Shown: positions 44,671 through 53,709, numbered from the stretch's first letter. The stretch is 64,000 nucleotides of DNA from an uncultured Clostridia bacterium (GCA_947625375.1 CANQOC010000009.1:1-64000); one strand, 5' to 3'. Notes: a model not told the origin generated them from the sequence alone. Program-made: numbers and translations.

Positions 44671-45535
44671 GCCTCGTCACCGTCCGCCGCCTTTTTCTGT
44701 CAAGAACGACCGCGTTTTTAAATGCGCCCTCGGAAAATAGCCTGTCTATCGCCGGCTTTCGGCGGGCGTCGGCGATGTCCGCGGCATGAACCGCAGTGAC
44801 GGGGAATACCCCCGAATGAAGCGCATATAAAATCGCCTCGGCGTCCGACTCCGAGCCGATTTCGTCGACCAATATCGCCCTCGGCGACATCACCCGAACC
44901 GCGGTTTCGATGCCGCTTTTTTTGGGATATCCCGAAAAAACGTCGGTGAAGCGGCCGATGCCGTTCTGCGGGATTCCCCTGTGCGACGCGGAAATTTCGT
45001 TGAGCTCGTCAATCAGCGAGATCCGGCACCTGTTCCCGAGGATTCGGCAGAGGTCGCGCAGGACCGTCGTCTTTCCGCTCATCGGCGGACCGATTACGAC
45101 AAGTCCCGAAAGACCGCCGCCGAAGCACTCCGCCGCGATATCCTCGGCACAGCCGACCGCCTCCCGCGCGATTCTTATGTTCAGCGACGATATGCACTTA
45201 ACCGTGTCGACCGCACCGGTCTCGGGGGATATGACCGCCGTCCCGCAGACCCCGACGCGGTTTCCTCCCCGCGTTGTGACGCAGCCCTGCGCAAGCTCCT
45301 TTGAATAGCTGTGGAGCGAGTATGAAAACGCCTCCTTGAAGGTGTGCTCAATGTCCTCGGGCGACGCGATTGCGTCGGTGAGAATGTCCTCACCGTCGAT
45401 TGTCAGCGACACGGGTCGGGAAATCCGGAGACGGATTTCGTCAACCTTCATCAGCGTCTGCGAATCGAGCGCCCTTATCGCCCCGAGCGGTTCGCCGCTT
45501 AGAAGCGACAGGGCATATTCAATCCTGCTTTCCAT
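44663..45535 (-). CDS. spoIIIAA: Stage III sporulation protein AA (secretion-type ATPase)
   Basis: A 290-residue AAA/secretion ATPase powering the SpoIIIA complex: Walker A GPPMSGKT (149-156), Walker B region RAILVDEIGSE. First gene of the eight-gene spoIIIA operon, all of which are intact and in the standard order AA to AH. ATG at 45535 with AAGGAGG upstream. Confidence 0.95.
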   Translation of the reverse strand: MESRIEYALSLLSGEPLGAIRALDSQTLMKVDEIRLRISRPVSLTIDGEDILTDAIASPEDIEHTFKEAFSYSLHSYSKELAQGCVTTRGGNRVGVCGTAVISPETGAVDTVKCISSLNIRIAREAVGCAEDIAAECFGGGLSGLVVIGPPMSGKTTVLRDLCRILGNRCRISLIDELNEISASHRGIPQNGIGRFTDVFSGYPKKSGIETAVRVMSPRAILVDEIGSESDAEAILYALHSGVFPVTAVHAADIADARRKPAIDRLFSEGAFKNAVVLDRKRRRTVTRLV

Positions 45536-45562
45536 TTTCTTCCTCCTTTGCTTTACTTGTAC

Positions 45563-45591
45563 ATACTATGCGCCTGTCCGAGCTTTAATGC
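45563..45591 (-). promoter_or_regulatory. Candidate sigma-E promoter of spoIIIA operon
   Basis: Minus strand: GCATTAA (45585-45591), 14-bp spacer, CATAGTAT (45563-45570), 27 bp before the spoIIIAA start. The -10 is a good sigma-E match; the -35 is partial and lies in the end of the preceding gene. Bacillus spoIIIA is sigma-E controlled. Confidence 0.4.
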
Positions 45592-45956
45592 CTTTCGCGG
45601 GTCTTTTTGGTGTTGACGCCCTTTATCCCGCCGATTCCGCCGGAAATAAGGCATACGGCGGCCTTAATCAGAGTCATGTCCGAAAAAATGAACTGTCCGA
45701 AGACGATTCCCGAAGCGAGCGATATCAAAAACACGGACAGTCCGCACAGAAGTCCCTGTACAAGACCCATCGAGCGCTTTATCTGCGTCGAGGAATATCC
45801 CGCGGCATAGCACGCAATTCCGAGCACCGCGCAGGAGGCGTATGAAAGGATTACGTCGGGGATATCGAAAAAAAGCTGTGCGATTCCGAGAACAAGACAG
45901 AGCGCGCCGACCGCAGCGGCCGCGGCCGCGATTCCGCTTATAACGCTTCTTGACAT
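45585..45956 (-). CDS. TIGR04086 family membrane protein
   Basis: A 123-residue protein with four transmembrane helices and a basic tail (KKTRERH), fitting the TIGR04086/YrzE family often found just after yajC in Clostridia. Function unknown. Its ribosome site GGAGGG lies in the 3' arm of a terminator-like hairpin and the U-run directly touches the ATG, so expression may be conditional. Confidence 0.82.
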   Translation of the reverse strand: MSRSVISGIAAAAAAVGALCLVLGIAQLFFDIPDVILSYASCAVLGIACYAAGYSSTQIKRSMGLVQGLLCGLSVFLISLASGIVFGQFIFSDMTLIKAAVCLISGGIGGIKGVNTKKTRERH

Positions 45957-46003
45957 AAAAAATCCCTCCGAACACCGTTATAGTAAACGATATTCGGAGG
46001 GAT
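45957..46003 (-). terminator. Terminator-like hairpin containing the next gene's ribosome site
   Basis: Minus strand: ATCCCTCCGAA (45993-46003) pairs perfectly with TTCGGAGGGAT (45962-45972), with an inner CGTT/AACG pair and a run of six T (45957-45962). It sits after yajC and would end that transcript. The same 3' arm contains GGAGGG, 8 nt from the ATG of the TIGR04086 gene. Confidence 0.8.
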
Positions 46004-46018
46004 AAGCTTTTAGAATAC

Positions 46019-46453
46019 TCAGTCCTTCTCGATGGGGACGTCCTTGTCCTTTTTGGACTTCTTGTCCGATTTTTCGGCATTTTCGGCGCTCTCGGACTTC
46101 GACGCCTTTGCGGCCTCGGCGCGCGCGGTCGCCTCTTCGTTGGCGGAGACGTTCTGTGCAATCGCCCATTTCTTGATTCTCATCTTGCAGCGGTCCGAGC
46201 TGGTCTCGATGACGACGGTCTGGTCCTCGACCTTGGTGATGATTCCGACGATTCCGCCGATTGTCTCGATTTCATCGCCGACCTGTACGTTCTTTCTCAT
46301 CTCGGCGTCGGCCTTTTCCTTTTTGCGCTGAGGTCTTATCATGATGAAATAGAGGACGACGAGCATCAGAACCATGAATATCAGCGGGTAAAGGGTACCG
46401 CCCATGGAAATCTGTCCCGTGCCGGCGGTGTATATAATTGACATTGAAAGCAT
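46019..46453 (-). CDS. yajC: Preprotein translocase subunit YajC
   Basis: A 144-residue YajC, accessory to SecDF/SecYEG: one transmembrane helix (PLIFMVLMLVVLYFIMI), the signature RPQRKKEK, and the domain VQVGDEIETIGGIVGIITKVED. The C-terminal 45 residues are a charged Ala/Lys/Glu tail. ATG at 46453 with GGAGG upstream. secDF are not adjacent. Confidence 0.94.
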   Translation of the reverse strand: MLSMSIIYTAGTGQISMGGTLYPLIFMVLMLVVLYFIMIRPQRKKEKADAEMRKNVQVGDEIETIGGIVGIITKVEDQTVVIETSSDRCKMRIKKWAIAQNVSANEEATARAEAAKASKSESAENAEKSDKKSKKDKDVPIEKD

Positions 46454-46483
46454 TTTTGTTCCTCCGTTACTGTAATTTACTGT

Positions 46484-46512
46484 ATTCTACCACATATTCC
46501 GGAAAATTTCAA
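46484..46512 (-). promoter_or_regulatory. Sigma-A promoter of yajC
   Basis: Minus strand: TTGAAA (46507-46512), 17-bp spacer, TAGAAT (46484-46489), 31 bp before the yajC ATG. Confidence 0.75.
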
Positions 46513-46533
46513 CCGTATTCCGTCGATGCGGGA

Positions 46534-47919
46534 TTATTTTTTATTCCTTATGTACTCGTCGATTGCCGCGGCGGCGCTCTTTCCCGCACCCATCGCGAGG
46601 ATAACGGTTGCGGCGCCGGTTACGGCGTCTCCGCCGGCATATACCCCCTCGCGGGAGGTCAGCATATTTTCGTCGACGACGAAACAGCCGCGCCGGTTTG
46701 TCTCGAGTCCGGGGGTGGTGGAGCGGATAAGCGGGTTGGGCGATGTTCCGATTGCCATGATGACCGCGTCGACGTCGATTTCAAACTCGGAGCCGGCAAT
46801 CGGCTTTACGCCGCGCCGTCCGCTCTGGTCGGGCTCGGTCAGCTCCATCTTCTGACACCTTATTGCCCTTACTCTTCCGTTTTCGTCGCCGAGGATTTCG
46901 ACGGGATTGGTCAGGTACCTAAAGTCGATGCCCTCCTGTACGGCGTGATGAACCTCCTCGCGGCGGGCGGGCATTTCTTCGGCCGAGCGGCGGTAGACGA
47001 TATATACCTTGTCCGCGCCGAGCCTCAGCGCCGAGCGTGCGGCGTCCATCGCGACATTTCCGCCGCCGACGACCGCGATTGCGCGGTTGCGGCTTATCGG
47101 GGTGTCGTAGTCGTCTAAGTACGCCTTCATGAGATTCGTCCTTGTGAGGTATTCGTTTGCCGAGAAGACGCCGACAAGCGACTCGCCCTCGATTCCCATA
47201 AAGTTGGGAAGACCGGCGCCGGTGCCGATGAAGACGGCTTCGTAGCCCTGTTCAAAGAGCTCGTCGACCGAGAGTATTTTTCCGATGACCATATCGGTGC
47301 GGATTTCGACGCCGAGCGCCTTAAGTCCGTCGACCTCGCGCTGAACGGTCGCCTTCGGAAGCCTGAACTCCGGGATTCCGTACATAAGCACTCCGCCGGC
47401 AGTGTGAAACGCCTCGAAGACGGTTACGCCGTAGCCGAGCTTTGCAAGGTCTGAGGCACAGGACAGTCCCGAAGGACCCGAGCCGACAATCGCGACGCGG
47501 TGGCCGTTGAACTCGGGTTTTTCCGGCGCGGGAGCCTTATCCGCCATGTAGTCGGCGCAGTATCTTTCGAGGCGTCCGATTCCGACCGGCTCGGTCTTTA
47601 TGCCGCGGACGCACTTCGACTCGCACTGGCTCTCCTGCGGGCATACGCGTCCGCAGACAGCGGGGAGTCCGTTGGTGGTCTTGATGATGTCATACGCCGC
47701 GGGGATATCGCCCTCGCGGATTTTTTCGATGAATTCGGGGATTCTCACCCCGACGGGACAGCCGCCGACGCACGGCTTATTCTTACAGTTCAGGCAGCGG
47801 TTCGCCTCGTTAAGCGCCTCCTCGTCGGTATAGCAGGAGGAAACCTCGTCGAAATTATGTGCTCTGACCTTGGGGTCCTGTTCGCGGACGGCGGTCTTCT
47901 CGGGCTGCATATTAGGCAT
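46534..47919 (-). CDS. nfnB: NfnB / NADPH-dependent glutamate synthase-like flavoprotein
   Basis: A 461-residue GltD-type flavoprotein: N-terminal Cys clusters (CLNCKNKPCVGGCP, then CGRVCPQESQCESKC) for two [4Fe-4S] centres, FAD site VAIVGSGPSGLSCA (near 145) and NADP site AVVGGGNVAMDAA (near 290). Next to an NfnA-type subunit this is best read as the large subunit of NADH-dependent ferredoxin:NADP+ oxidoreductase, an electron-bifurcating enzyme. Alternative: stand-alone glutamate synthase small chain. ATG at 47919 with AGGAGGTG; 8-bp overlap with nfnA. Confidence 0.88.
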   Translation of the reverse strand: MPNMQPEKTAVREQDPKVRAHNFDEVSSCYTDEEALNEANRCLNCKNKPCVGGCPVGVRIPEFIEKIREGDIPAAYDIIKTTNGLPAVCGRVCPQESQCESKCVRGIKTEPVGIGRLERYCADYMADKAPAPEKPEFNGHRVAIVGSGPSGLSCASDLAKLGYGVTVFEAFHTAGGVLMYGIPEFRLPKATVQREVDGLKALGVEIRTDMVIGKILSVDELFEQGYEAVFIGTGAGLPNFMGIEGESLVGVFSANEYLTRTNLMKAYLDDYDTPISRNRAIAVVGGGNVAMDAARSALRLGADKVYIVYRRSAEEMPARREEVHHAVQEGIDFRYLTNPVEILGDENGRVRAIRCQKMELTEPDQSGRRGVKPIAGSEFEIDVDAVIMAIGTSPNPLIRSTTPGLETNRRGCFVVDENMLTSREGVYAGGDAVTGAATVILAMGAGKSAAAAIDEYIRNKK

Positions 47920-48760
47920 GGCGTACACCTCCTGTAATTCTGCAAATATGTTCGCGGTCGTGCTGCTCCTGCTCGCGGTATGCCGAGTTGCGGTGCATAA
48001 GCTCGTCGAAGTCGACCTCGTGTCCGTCGAAGTCGGGACCGTCGACACAGGCGTATTTAATCTTTCCGCCGACCCTTACCCGACAGCCGCCGCACATTCC
48101 CGTGCCGTCAATCATAATCGGGTTGAGCGAGACGATTGTCTTTATGCCGTACGGCTTTATGACCGCGCAGACAAACTTCATCATCGGCACAGGACCGATT
48201 GCTATAACGCAGTCATACTTGTTTCCGGCGTCGATAAGCTCTTTGAGCTTGTCGGTGACGAATCCCTTTGTGCCGTAGCTGCCGTCGTCGGTGGTGACAT
48301 AGAGGTTCTTGCTGACAGCGCGCATCTCGTCCTCAAGGATTACGATGTCTTTATTGCGGAATCCCGCGATTACGTCGACCTCGACTCCGGCGTTATAAAG
48401 CGCCTTTGCCTGCGGATACGCGATAGCACAGCCGACTCCCCCGCCGATGACCGCAACCTTTTTTGCGCCCTCGGGGATTTCGGTCGGGACGCCGAGCGGT
48501 CCGACGACGTCGAGGATATAGTCGCCCTCGTTGAGCTCGCCGAGGAGCATTGTCGAGCGTCCGACCTTCTGGAAGATAATCGTAACCGTTCCGGCGTCGC
48601 GGTCATAGTCGGCGACGGTCAGCGGGACGCGCTCGCCCTTTTCGTCGATTCGGAAGATGATAAACTGCCCCGCAAGAGCCTTTTTCGCGATGAGCGGCGC
48701 GTCTATCACCATCAGCGTGACCTGACTGTTCAGCTCGCGCTTTCTGAGAATTTTAAACAT
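47912..48760 (-). CDS. nfnA: NfnA / sulfide dehydrogenase-like FAD/NAD-binding subunit
   Basis: A 282-residue ferredoxin-NADP reductase-fold protein: FAD domain (1-95), NAD(P)-binding VAVIGGGVGCAIAYP (near 108), and a [2Fe-2S] site built from MCGGCRVRV and YACVDGPDF (about 227-250). Such subunits pair with NfnB to couple NADH and reduced ferredoxin to NADP+ reduction. Same operon as nfnB. Confidence 0.9.
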   Translation of the reverse strand: MFKILRKRELNSQVTLMVIDAPLIAKKALAGQFIIFRIDEKGERVPLTVADYDRDAGTVTIIFQKVGRSTMLLGELNEGDYILDVVGPLGVPTEIPEGAKKVAVIGGGVGCAIAYPQAKALYNAGVEVDVIAGFRNKDIVILEDEMRAVSKNLYVTTDDGSYGTKGFVTDKLKELIDAGNKYDCVIAIGPVPMMKFVCAVIKPYGIKTIVSLNPIMIDGTGMCGGCRVRVGGKIKYACVDGPDFDGHEVDFDELMHRNSAYREQEQHDREHICRITGGVRHA

Positions 48761-48770
48761 TGTTTTCCTC

Positions 48771-51686
48771 CTATCTTCCCCTTGCGAGATACTCCTCGAC
48801 AGCCGAAACGATTGCGTTTGCGAGACCTGACTGCGTCGTCGAGTCGTTTAGCGCCATCGCCTCGCTGTAGTCCGAAACGAAACCGCACTCGACGAGAATC
48901 GAAGCGAATTCCTGTTCAAGAGTTACCGCAAAGTAGTTATATTTAGCGCCGCGGTTACGGTTCTTGCCGTCTCCGTAGACGTTGTTTTCGTAATAGTTCG
49001 CCATCTTCCTGCTGACAAGGGCGGCAAGCGGCTGGCTGAACGGGGTGAAGTAATACGCCTCGACTCCCCTTACCCCCTCGCCGTTGGTAACCGAGTTGCA
49101 GTGCACCGAAATATAGATGTCCGGGTCGTACCGCCTTGCATAGTCCGAGCGGTCGTATACGCTTATATATGTGGTGTCTGTCGGGAGCATATATACCGTC
49201 GCGCCGGCGTTTTCGAGCGCCGCGGTCAGCTTTTTGGCGATTTCAAGGTTAATCTTCTGCTCAACGACATGGCCGACCGCGCCGGAGTCGATATTCGTCG
49301 ACGAGTGATTATACCCGTGCCCCGGGTCGACGACAATCGTCGTTCCGGACATTCCGGTGTTATAGCCGTTAAAGGTGATGGTCAGTCCGCCGGAGCCGTC
49401 GTATTTCGCGCTATAGCCCATATATACTCCCGAGCGGCGGAGCCGAAGCTTAAGCTGGAGCTTCAGGGTGTCGCCGACGGTGACATACTGCCACTCGGCG
49501 CCGCTGAATAGTCCGTCGGAGAAGCTCGGCGTTCCGGAGTAGTTCGAGAGGTAGTCAAACGTCAGCAGAACATAGTCCGGAGCGAAGTTTTCGACGAGAT
49601 ACGAGCCGCCGGAGGGATTGTCATAGCTGAGCGGCGAGAACGAGACGGTAAACGGCGTCTGATAGTCGAGCTTGAAGCTCAGAACGGTGTCGCCGTTTCT
49701 TGTAGATGCGCCGTTGAATACGGCGACGTTGTCGACAACGGTGTATCCGTCAATCAGCTCGCAGTCCTTCGCGCGGAGCCTCAGTCCCGATTCGGTGAGG
49801 TAGTATTCGATGCTCTGGGTGACGCCCTCGGAGGTGGTGTTATATGTGACCGAGTTCACCAAAACGTCGATGGTGCCGGCGGGGAGTCGGGGCGACGTCG
49901 GATTTGCGATGCTGTCGGTCGTGTAGTAGTCATAGGTCAGAGTGTTGTCGTTTTTGACGCGGACAAGCTGCGCCTCCTCGGCGTGAGGAGATATGGCGTT
50001 GACGATAATCCTTGCGCCGGTCGCGGACTCGCGGCTGTATTCGCCGTAGCTTCCGTTGATTTCGATTTCACCGAGGTCCTGTTCCTCGCCGACTATCCCC
50101 TCGGGGGCGGTGAAGTATCCTGTGAAGTGGATATAGTTGGTGTTGGCGTCGAGGTCGTCGGCGCGGATTTCCTCTTCGGTGAGCTTTATTGTCTCGCCGT
50201 TGAGCGTCGCCCTTACGGTCGAGCCTCGGTACGCGACAACGTTTACACCGATGCGCGACGTCCCCTCGACATACATCGTCGAGCCGTCGGCGGGTTCAAC
50301 GCTGTTCAGAACCTTGACCTTTCTTGTGATTCGGTACTTTACGGTCGTCGACTTGTTCTTGAAGGTGAACGTATTTACGCCGACGTCGAGCTCTTCCTCA
50401 AAGAAGAAGTTTCCGGCTTCGTTAAGGGTTATCGGCTCACCGTTGAAATAGACGTCGAAGTTATAGTCAAACGAACCCTGGAATATGACCGAAGGCTCAT
50501 AGGTCGTAAAGTCGGTCTTTGTCGGAAGGACCATCTTAAGCTCTTTATAGAGCGAGTTGGTGTCAATCTGTCCGGCATAGTAGCGGATAAGCGCGTCGGT
50601 GCTGACGCTGTTCGACATAAGCTGTTCATACGACTCGAATATGCTTCCGCGGTACGACGGGTAGTCGTCGCACTCCTCGAGCTGCTTGAGTATCTGCGCA
50701 ACGTCCCAGCTGCGGTCGGAGGAGCTTATGCGCGAGTTGGCGTGCTTTAAAAACATCGGTATTCCGGCTTCTTCGGCGACGTCGTTCCACCAGGAGACGA
50801 CGTTTTCAAACTTAAGCGCCGAGCTGTCGAGTCCGCCGTAGCAGTATACGACCATGAAGTCGGCAAGGCCGTCAAGGATATATCCGCGGGTGTCGGAATA
50901 TCCGTCGGCAAGGGCCTCGAAGTCGTCCTCGGTGTCCGAGCCGCGGGGGTCGCTGTCGCTGTTCATCCACATGTTGTCGATGCCGATTCCGACCGCGACC
51001 GAGCTGCTTGTGGCGCGGATTGCGCGGCTTACAAGGCTGAATATATATGCGCTGTTGTCGACGAGCCAGTTTTCATAGCCGATTCCCGAGCCGTCGGTGC
51101 GGTAGTCGCGGTATGTCCCCTCTCCGACCTGTGAATAGTAGTCCTGTAAAATTATTCCGTCGATGAGGTATTTTCCCGTAATCCTGTGCACGCAGTAGGT
51201 CAGGTAGTCGATTTTATCGCCGAGCTCGGTAAAGCTTCCGCCGGTGAGCGCGGCGTTGAGGTCGAAGGTGATGTAAATAAAGAAATTGTGCGACACTGCG
51301 GCGTCGAGGAGCATTGAGAGCGGCGAGCCGTTGGGATAAAGCGACTCGTCGATTTCGTAGTATATTCTTCCGTCATAGGCGGTGTTGATGATTATTGTGT
51401 TGAGACCGATGTCCTCAAAGTCGGCGATTATCTCGTCGATTTCGGATTTGGTGACATCCGCCGACTGGTTCGGGTCGGTAAAAAAGTCGTATCCGACGGT
51501 TATGACCGACGCGCGCATATCGTCCGGAAAGGCGAGAAACCCCGTCGGGACCTCGACCGTTTCGGCGTCGGCGGCGCCGCTTTCGGCGTCATCGGCGGAT
51601 ACTCTTAATGACAGGTTAAATCCCGCCTCCGTCACCGAAAGCGAGAGCAGAAGTATGGCAAGAAAAAACGCTAAAAATCTTTTCAT
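48771..51686 (-). CDS. Exported GHL10-like / N-acetylmuramoyl-L-alanine amidase fusion
   Basis: A 971-residue secreted protein: signal peptide (1-23), a TIM-barrel of the putative glycosyl hydrolase-like (GHL10/DUF187) type (about 45-400), Ig-like beta domains (about 405-785) and a C-terminal Amidase_3 domain (about 792-970). The amidase has all expected residues: VDPGHG and SVHCNS (zinc His), GHVVEQKINLE (zinc Glu) and LVECGFVSD (catalytic Glu). It should cleave the L-Ala amide of peptidoglycan. The barrel's acidic motif reads IDGIILQDYY, missing one Asp of the DD pair seen in its neighbour. Second ATG chosen for spacing from GAGG. Confidence 0.85.
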   Translation of the reverse strand: MKRFLAFFLAILLLSLSVTEAGFNLSLRVSADDAESGAADAETVEVPTGFLAFPDDMRASVITVGYDFFTDPNQSADVTKSEIDEIIADFEDIGLNTIIINTAYDGRIYYEIDESLYPNGSPLSMLLDAAVSHNFFIYITFDLNAALTGGSFTELGDKIDYLTYCVHRITGKYLIDGIILQDYYSQVGEGTYRDYRTDGSGIGYENWLVDNSAYIFSLVSRAIRATSSSVAVGIGIDNMWMNSDSDPRGSDTEDDFEALADGYSDTRGYILDGLADFMVVYCYGGLDSSALKFENVVSWWNDVAEEAGIPMFLKHANSRISSSDRSWDVAQILKQLEECDDYPSYRGSIFESYEQLMSNSVSTDALIRYYAGQIDTNSLYKELKMVLPTKTDFTTYEPSVIFQGSFDYNFDVYFNGEPITLNEAGNFFFEEELDVGVNTFTFKNKSTTVKYRITRKVKVLNSVEPADGSTMYVEGTSRIGVNVVAYRGSTVRATLNGETIKLTEEEIRADDLDANTNYIHFTGYFTAPEGIVGEEQDLGEIEINGSYGEYSRESATGARIIVNAISPHAEEAQLVRVKNDNTLTYDYYTTDSIANPTSPRLPAGTIDVLVNSVTYNTTSEGVTQSIEYYLTESGLRLRAKDCELIDGYTVVDNVAVFNGASTRNGDTVLSFKLDYQTPFTVSFSPLSYDNPSGGSYLVENFAPDYVLLTFDYLSNYSGTPSFSDGLFSGAEWQYVTVGDTLKLQLKLRLRRSGVYMGYSAKYDGSGGLTITFNGYNTGMSGTTIVVDPGHGYNHSSTNIDSGAVGHVVEQKINLEIAKKLTAALENAGATVYMLPTDTTYISVYDRSDYARRYDPDIYISVHCNSVTNGEGVRGVEAYYFTPFSQPLAALVSRKMANYYENNVYGDGKNRNRGAKYNYFAVTLEQEFASILVECGFVSDYSEAMALNDSTTQSGLANAIVSAVEEYLARGR

Positions 51687-51702
51687 GGTCATCCTCGGTT
51701 GT

Positions 51703-53709
51703 TCAGAATGAAGCTATCGCCTCGGCGAGCGGCTTAATCTCGGAGCTCATAAGCTTTTCGGACGAGCTTGCGGACCCGAAGAGAGAGCCGTAGCGGTAAT
51801 AGGCGACGCCGTCGAAGTCGGACATCTGCGAGATATGCTCGGTCTGCTTCTTAAGAATCGAGCCGCTCGACCACTCGCTGTTCGTGCCGACCTTATATGC
51901 CGCAATTCCGCAGACAAGGTCGATTCCGCTGCCGGTGACTATTCCCGCCCACTGCGCCGCGGCGACGTCGAAAGCGAGCTTGTCGCCGAAGCCGTAATAA
52001 ATCTGCGGCACGACATAGTCGAGGTATCCCGAGTGCGAGCACCACGTCTCGACGTCGGCATAGAGCTGATTGCGGTTGTTTTCGATGTTCCCCTGCGGCG
52101 AAACGCCGAAGAGAACCGACTTGTTGCAGGATTTTACGGTCGAATAGATGTCCTTCACAAGCTGACCGACGACGTCTCTTCTCCAGTCGTCGCGGTTAAA
52201 GGTGCGCGACGCCTCGAAGGCCGCCTTGTCGAACGATGTCGACGTTGTCGGATAGAAATAGTCGTCGATGTGAATAGCGTCGACGTCGTAATTGACGACG
52301 ATTTCGGCAATTCCGGCACAAATCAGCTTCCTGACGGGTTCATAAGCCGGACTGAGCCAATAATATCCCGAGTCGGAGTCATAGACAATATATGTCCCAT
52401 TCGTTGACGGGGAATCAAACCACTGCCTTATCGAATACTCCTGCGACATTTCGCGGATTCGCGCGGCGGTGTTGATGCGCATCGGGTTCACCCAAGCGTG
52501 GAACGATAGTCCGCGGTCGTGCGCCTCGTCAATCATGATTTCGAGCGGGTCGTATGACGGCATACTGTCGAGACGTCCTCCGTATGCCGCGGTAAAGGGA
52601 TAGTATGCCGATGTATAATATGAGTCGCCGAACGAGCGGACATGGACATAAACGGTGTTGCAGCCGATTGACACGACGTTGTCGAACGCGGTGCCGATGC
52701 GGCTTCTGAACTGCGACTCCGAGGCGTTTTGGAGCATCGAATCGATGTCGAGATATGCAAACCAGACCGCCTTTTGCGTGCCATAGTTTAAAGTCTTGTA
52801 GCTGTTGGTGCCGGTGACGAAGCCGCCGATGTCCTTATTCGGAGTCTGCGGCGCGTTGCTTAAGACGGTGAGGTATTCGCCGCTGACGAAGCGGTTCTTG
52901 TTTTCATAGCGGATTCTGACCCAGCCGTTCGAGACGAGTCCGGTAACGGTGACCGTTTCGCCGGCGTGAAGCTGTCCGACCTTTTCGGCGGACGGGTCGG
53001 GTTCGGTCCGGACATTAAGCGTCTCGGTGACGAGCATCGTCCCCTCGGCGTCCGAGATGTCATAGTCGCTCTCGGACTCGGGTTCGGGGTCTTCGGAGAG
53101 GTTTTCGGTGTTATCTGTGGTCGGGGCCGGCTTTTTCTCCTCGGTTTTGGCGGTGGTCTTTTCGGTCGCCTTTGTCGTCTCCGAGCCGCCGGATTCGCCG
53201 AGATAGCTTCCGTTGACAAAGTATTCCCCGTCCTTGAATTCGATTCTGACCCATCCGTTCGAGACAAGTCCGGTGACGGTAACCTTTTCGCCCTTATCGA
53301 GATGACCGACGCGCTTGCTGTCGGCGTCGGGTTTCGCCCTGACGTTGACGCTCGCGGTCGCGTACATGACCGCGCTCGCGGGGGTTATGACATAGTCCCC
53401 CGAAGCGGCGGAAGAGGCGGGTTTGTCCTCGCCCTTTGACGCGGTCGTCGCCGGTCTGTCGGTTTTAGGCTCGGTCGCCGAGGTTTCGGGCGGGACTCTT
53501 GTCGACGGTTCGGTCGATGCCGGAGAGGTGAGCAGGTCGGTATTCAGCGTTTCGGACGTCGTCGAAGCGGGAGCCTCGGAGGTTCCGATGCTCTCAAAGG
53601 TCTGAATGGTGACCGACTGTTCGCCCGAGACGTTCTCGGTCTGTTTCGCCGCGCAGGAACAGAGCATTACCGCGCAGAGAAGACAGCATATAACCCGTTT
53701 AGTAATCAT
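51703..53709 (-). CDS. GHL10-family lipoprotein with two SH3 domains
   Basis: A 668-residue lipoprotein: lipobox LCSC (Cys19), Ser/Thr/Pro-rich linker, two bacterial SH3 domains (about 117-172 and 226-283, nearly identical in VTVTGLVSNGWVRI), and a GHL10/DUF187 TIM barrel (about 313-625) with DAIHIDDYFYP, the likely acidic active site. Related domains occur in wall- and spore-associated proteins; substrate unknown, presumably peptidoglycan or wall glycan. Heads an apparent operon with the amidase fusion and nfnAB. ATG chosen; GTG one codon earlier has equal claim. Confidence 0.84.
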   Translation of the reverse strand: MITKRVICCLLCAVMLCSCAAKQTENVSGEQSVTIQTFESIGTSEAPASTTSETLNTDLLTSPASTEPSTRVPPETSATEPKTDRPATTASKGEDKPASSAASGDYVITPASAVMYATASVNVRAKPDADSKRVGHLDKGEKVTVTGLVSNGWVRIEFKDGEYFVNGSYLGESGGSETTKATEKTTAKTEEKKPAPTTDNTENLSEDPEPESESDYDISDAEGTMLVTETLNVRTEPDPSAEKVGQLHAGETVTVTGLVSNGWVRIRYENKNRFVSGEYLTVLSNAPQTPNKDIGGFVTGTNSYKTLNYGTQKAVWFAYLDIDSMLQNASESQFRSRIGTAFDNVVSIGCNTVYVHVRSFGDSYYTSAYYPFTAAYGGRLDSMPSYDPLEIMIDEAHDRGLSFHAWVNPMRINTAARIREMSQEYSIRQWFDSPSTNGTYIVYDSDSGYYWLSPAYEPVRKLICAGIAEIVVNYDVDAIHIDDYFYPTTSTSFDKAAFEASRTFNRDDWRRDVVGQLVKDIYSTVKSCNKSVLFGVSPQGNIENNRNQLYADVETWCSHSGYLDYVVPQIYYGFGDKLAFDVAAAQWAGIVTGSGIDLVCGIAAYKVGTNSEWSSGSILKKQTEHISQMSDFDGVAYYRYGSLFGSASSSEKLMSSEIKPLAEAIASF

